DNA of 64,000 nucleotides, taken from the NCBI GenBank assembly GCA_964235765.1, contig CAXSDH010000005.1:1-64000 (forward strand), written 5' to 3'. Position numbers and translations under genes: made by a program. A model generated the notes under the pieces. It saw nothing but the letters and a program-made list of their open reading frames with translations. It had not been told where the DNA came from and made no database searches. The stretch comes from JAVVHH01 sp964235765. Its GTDB lineage: Bacteria > Pseudomonadota > Alphaproteobacteria > Acetobacterales > Acetobacteraceae. Positions 61,028 to 64,000 of this stretch are shown here, one piece after another. Each line of letters starts with the position of its first letter. Positions within the stretch are counted from its first letter, which is position 1.

Positions 61028-62859
61028 AAGGCGCCGGAATGGTCGAACCGCCCGGCGGCATGTTCGTCCAGCATGCGCCCGATGGTTGCCGGGTCGAAGA
61101 GGCCGCTATCCAGCATGGCGGGGCCTAGCAGCCGCTCGCGTAGGCGCGCCGCCTCGGCCCTGAACAGGCCGCCGAGCGACATCGCGAATCCCTGCTTGCG
61201 GCGATACAGGATTTCGTGCGGCACCAGCGGCTCCAGCGCTTTCTTTACCACCCACTTGCCCTCCTGGCCCCGCAATTTCAGCGCGGGCGGCAGGCGCATG
61301 CCCCATTCGACGAACTCGTAATCCAGGAACGGCGCCCGCACCTCCAGCGAATGTGCCATGCTGGTGCGGTCCACCTTCGTCAGGATGTCGCCCACGAGGT
61401 AGAGGTTCACGTCGACGTACTGGGCCTGCAGCAGGCTGTCGTCGCCGTCGCATTCCTGCATGAGGTCTACGACGCGGGCCGAAGGGTCGTGCCCGTCCAG
61501 TTGCGCCCGCAGACCCGGCGAGAACAACGCCCGGCGCTGGTCGTGATGCACCTTCGCCAGCGTGCGGTAATAACCCAGCGCGCTGTCGAGGCTAATTTCG
61601 GTGAGCGTGTGCTTGGCCCGCAGCCAGCGCGGCGCCCAATCCATCTTGGGGTAGGCCTGGGCCAGTAGGCCGAGCACGCCGCGGCGGAGCCCGGCCGGCA
61701 CATAGGCACGCACCGCTTCGGCCATCTGGTGCCAGCGGTACCGGCGATAGCCCGCGAACACTTCGTCCCCGCCGTCGCCCGAGATAGCGACCGTCACGTG
61801 CCGGCGGGCCAGCTCGCAGACCGCTTCCGTCGGCACCGAGGAACTGTCGCCAAAGGGTTCGCCGAAGATGCGGGCCTGCCGTCGCGCGGCGTCGAGGTAG
61901 TCCGGCGCCACCTTGTCCTCGTGCTGGGCGGTGCCGTACCGGTCGGCGATGATGCGGGCCAGGGGTGTTTCGTCGTCGGCGCCCGGGAAACCGATGGTGA
62001 AGGTCGCGAGCGGGTCGTCCTGCAGGCGGGATGCGGTGGCGACGACGCCGCTGCTGTCCACGCCGCCGGACAGGAAGGCGCCGAGCGGCACGTCCGACAT
62101 CAGCCGCTTCTGGGTGCAGGCGGCGAGCTGAGTCGTGAACTGGCGAACCGCCTCGCCCTCCCCGATGGGCTGGGTTTCGGTGGGGGCGGACCAGTAACGG
62201 CGGGGCGCGGCATGGGCGCCGGGGCGCAGCAGCATGTAGTGCGCCGCGGGCAGCTTGTGGATGCCCTCATATATGGAGTGCGGGTCGGGGACGTAGCCGA
62301 GCGCGAAGAAGTCGTCGACGGCGGCCGGGCTGATCCGGCGCGGCAGGTCGGGCACCTGGGCCAGGGACGCCAGTTCCGAGCCGAACACCAGTGCCCCAGC
62401 CGTGGTGCGGCCGTAATAGAGCGGCTTCTTGCCCAGCCGGTCGCGGGCGAGGAACAGGGTCTGCTGGTTGCGGTCCCACAGGGCGAAGGTGAACATGCCG
62501 TTCAGGTGCTGCAGGCAGTCCGGCCCCCAACTCTCCCAGGCGTGGACGACCGCCTCGGTGTCGCAGCGGTTGCGGAATACGTGGCCCAGCGCCTGCAGCT
62601 TCGGCCGCAGCTCGGGAAAATTATAGATCTCGCCGTTGAAGACGATGACGACGCTTTCGTCCTCGTTGAACATCGGCTGGCCGCCTCCGGCGACGTCCAC
62701 GATCGAGAGGCGGCGGTGGCCGAGCCCGACCCCATCCTCGATGTGGAAGCCGTCGCCGTCGGGGCCGCGATGGGCGATGGCGGTGTTCATTCGGCGCAGG
62801 AGGGCGGCGTCGATGGGTCCGGCGTGGTCGGGATGGAAGATGCCGGTCAAGCCACACAT
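60943..62859 (-). CDS. XrtA-associated asparagine synthase-type amidotransferase
   Basis: A 638-residue class II glutamine amidotransferase. Cys2 after Met removal (MCGLTGIF) is the glutaminase nucleophile; HRGPDGDGFH and FNGEIYNF belong to that domain. The C-terminal synthetase domain has the PP-loop AFLSGGVDSSGVVA and SGDGGDEVFAGYRRY. The full-length pattern fits the exosortase A amidotransferase 1 family, expected to amidate a uronic acid or carrier in exopolysaccharide synthesis rather than make free asparagine. ATG 62859 has AGGAGA upstream, and the Cys must be residue 2. It is divergent from the FkbH-like gene by 113 bases. Confidence 0.93.
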   Translation of the reverse strand: MCGLTGIFHPDHAGPIDAALLRRMNTAIAHRGPDGDGFHIEDGVGLGHRRLSIVDVAGGGQPMFNEDESVVIVFNGEIYNFPELRPKLQALGHVFRNRCDTEAVVHAWESWGPDCLQHLNGMFTFALWDRNQQTLFLARDRLGKKPLYYGRTTAGALVFGSELASLAQVPDLPRRISPAAVDDFFALGYVPDPHSIYEGIHKLPAAHYMLLRPGAHAAPRRYWSAPTETQPIGEGEAVRQFTTQLAACTQKRLMSDVPLGAFLSGGVDSSGVVATASRLQDDPLATFTIGFPGADDETPLARIIADRYGTAQHEDKVAPDYLDAARRQARIFGEPFGDSSSVPTEAVCELARRHVTVAISGDGGDEVFAGYRRYRWHQMAEAVRAYVPAGLRRGVLGLLAQAYPKMDWAPRWLRAKHTLTEISLDSALGYYRTLAKVHHDQRRALFSPGLRAQLDGHDPSARVVDLMQECDGDDSLLQAQYVDVNLYLVGDILTKVDRTSMAHSLEVRAPFLDYEFVEWGMRLPPALKLRGQEGKWVVKKALEPLVPHEILYRRKQGFAMSLGGLFRAEAARLRERLLGPAMLDSGLFDPATIGRMLDEHAAGRFDHSGALWLLLTFEGFLMQMQAPEVPALHASAHA

Positions 62860-62972
62860 GCTGGTCTCCTGCGATGGCCTATAATGCCTGAGATCGAGGC
62901 GAAACGGAACGGCGCGCTTTGCCATGGCCCGCGGGAGGGCTATAAGCCGCTCGCGCGCAACCCGGGGCGGAC

Positions 62973-64000
62973 ATGCACGGTACTGACCTCTATTGGCTGC
63001 CGCTGCAGCCGGCCTGGGCCGAACGCCTCGCCGCCGCTGCCGGTTGGGACGATCTGTGCGCCCTCGCCAACGCCAGGCTTTCCGCGCTCGAGACCGTCCG
63101 GCTGGACCGCCGGCGCGCGAAGCTGCTGCCGGCGGTCCCGGCCGGGCTTGCGACCAAGCCCGTGCGGCTGGCGGTGCTGGCGGCGGCGACCGTCGATCAC
63201 CTGCTGCCCGCCATCCGGGTGGCTGGGCTCCGTCGCGGCATCTGGATCGAGATCTACACGCCCGATTATGGTCAGTATGCGCAGGAGCTGATGAACACCG
63301 GCTCCGGGTTGCATGGGTTTCGCCCCGACGCCGTGCTGTTGGCCTTGGACGCGCATCATTTGCTGCAAGGCATCGAGGCCGGGCAGCCCGCGGCCGAGGT
63401 GAACCGGCGGCTGGTTGCCGTTCTGGATGGCTTGACGGCGCAATGGGACGCGGCCCGGCGGCATTTCGGGTGCCAAGTGGTCCAGACCGTGCCGCTGCCG
63501 GTGTTCGCCCCGCTACTCGGCAACAACGATCATCGCCTGCCCTGGTCCCGCGCCGCGGCGCTCCGCCGGTTCAGCGCCATGCTGCGCGAGCGTGCGGACG
63601 AGCGGGGCGTCGACCTGCTGGCGCTCGACGACCGGGCCGCCGCCGACGGCCTGGCCGCTTGGCATGACCCGGCGCTGTGGCACCGCGCGAAGCACGAAAT
63701 CCATCCGCAGGCCGCACCATTCTATGGTGACCTTGTCGGGCGCCTGCTCGCGGCGGCGCAGGGGCGGTCGAGCAAATGCCTTGTGCTGGACCTCGACAAC
63801 ACGCTCTGGGGCGGCGTGATCGGCGATGACGGGATGGCCGGCATCAAGCTTGGCCAGGGCAGCGCCCTGGGCGAGGCTTATGTCGCTTTCCAGCATTATG
63901 CGCGCGATCTCGCGCGGCGGGGCGTGATCCTGGCCGTGTGTTCGAAGAACGATGCGGCGAATGCGCTGGAGCCGTTCACCAGCCATCCCGAGATGGTGCT
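62973..64000 (+). CDS. FkbH-like HAD-IIIC protein, 3' end missing
   Basis: Partial gene running off the window, 342 codons seen. The N-terminal part (about 1-260) resembles an SGNH-type region of FkbH-like proteins, with repeated hydrophobic strands (VRLAVLAAATVDHLLPAI, PDAVLLALDAHHLL). From 268 the HAD phosphatase fold starts: LVLDLDNTLWGGVIGDDG with Asp273 and Asp275, then AVCSKNDAANA. FkbH-type proteins load a phosphoglycerate-derived or acyl group onto a carrier protein. Next to the amidotransferase this suggests acyl or glyceryl decoration of the polysaccharide. ATG 62973 is the first start in the divergent region. Confidence 0.85.
   Translation, partial: MHGTDLYWLPLQPAWAERLAAAAGWDDLCALANARLSALETVRLDRRRAKLLPAVPAGLATKPVRLAVLAAATVDHLLPAIRVAGLRRGIWIEIYTPDYGQYAQELMNTGSGLHGFRPDAVLLALDAHHLLQGIEAGQPAAEVNRRLVAVLDGLTAQWDAARRHFGCQVVQTVPLPVFAPLLGNNDHRLPWSRAAALRRFSAMLRERADERGVDLLALDDRAAADGLAAWHDPALWHRAKHEIHPQAAPFYGDLVGRLLAAAQGRSSKCLVLDLDNTLWGGVIGDDGMAGIKLGQGSALGEAYVAFQHYARDLARRGVILAVCSKNDAANALEPFTSHPEMV

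Noticed and set aside
41570..64000. PEP-CTERM sorting tails
   Set aside because: None of the translated C-termini shows Pro-Glu-Pro, a membrane helix and a basic end; substrates must be elsewhere.
1..64000. Mobile elements and CRISPR arrays
   Set aside because: No transposase, integrase, terminal inverted repeats or regularly spaced direct repeats were found.

Overview
High-GC, densely packed chromosomal DNA from an aerobic, flagellated Gram-negative bacterium. Gene style points to an alphaproteobacterium of the Rhodospirillales/Acetobacteraceae type: a MotA/MotB pair, class II DAHP synthase, a GlsB/YeaQ small membrane protein, many orphan periplasmic binding proteins, and long runs of genes joined by ATGA/GTGA overlaps. 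This is inference from gene content; there is no rRNA or marker gene to fix the taxon. I see no tRNA, insertion sequence, phage integrase or CRISPR array.

Layout. (1) 1-6240: the tail of radC, then a possible catabolic module: an M20 deacylase, a threonine-synthase-like PLP enzyme, an M81 (MlrC-like) metallopeptidase, a DSD1-type D-hydroxy-amino-acid lyase and an MFS carrier. (2) 6297-10271: motB-motA, trxB divergent from an Lrp/AsnC regulator, a small lipoprotein and a GlsB-type protein. (3) 10371-18666: a seven-gene collinear run with a GT39-type membrane enzyme, a serine/threonine dehydratase, DAHP synthase, nicotinate phosphoribosyltransferase, NAD synthetase, a small unknown protein and GltX. 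(4) 18836-20993: an unusual pair, a lipoprotein with a duplicated C-terminal module and a glycine-zipper lytic transglycosylase. (5) 21061-25507: aminotransferase, amidase and peptide-type binding protein. (6) 25549-32171: an MHYT-GGDEF-EAL signalling protein, the Kup potassium transporter and a GH15 glycosidase. (7) 32187-41552: LVIVD protein, CobW-type GTPase, a lone molybdenum-hydroxylase large subunit, an NMT1-type binding protein, two divergent beta-hydroxyacid dehydrogenases, a GlcG/HbpS protein, then glpD, which lacks a standard start codon.

(8) 41570-64000 (window end): an exosortase A (XrtA) exopolysaccharide locus. On the minus strand are the autokinase, TIGR03016 outer-membrane protein, locus ATPase, DUF3473 deacetylase, FemAB-like protein and XrtA/EpsI. 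Divergent from them are the initiating sugar transferase, PrsK, PrsR and PrsT (the regulatory/TPR trio of this system) and a GT4 glycosyltransferase. After an XRE regulator, an OprB porin and a DUF938 protein come the XrtA-associated amidotransferase and an FkbH-like HAD protein cut by the window edge. Together these genes should build, modify and export an exopolysaccharide and anchor sorted proteins. No PEP-CTERM substrate, Wza-type exporter or Wzz-type chain-length protein is present in the window.
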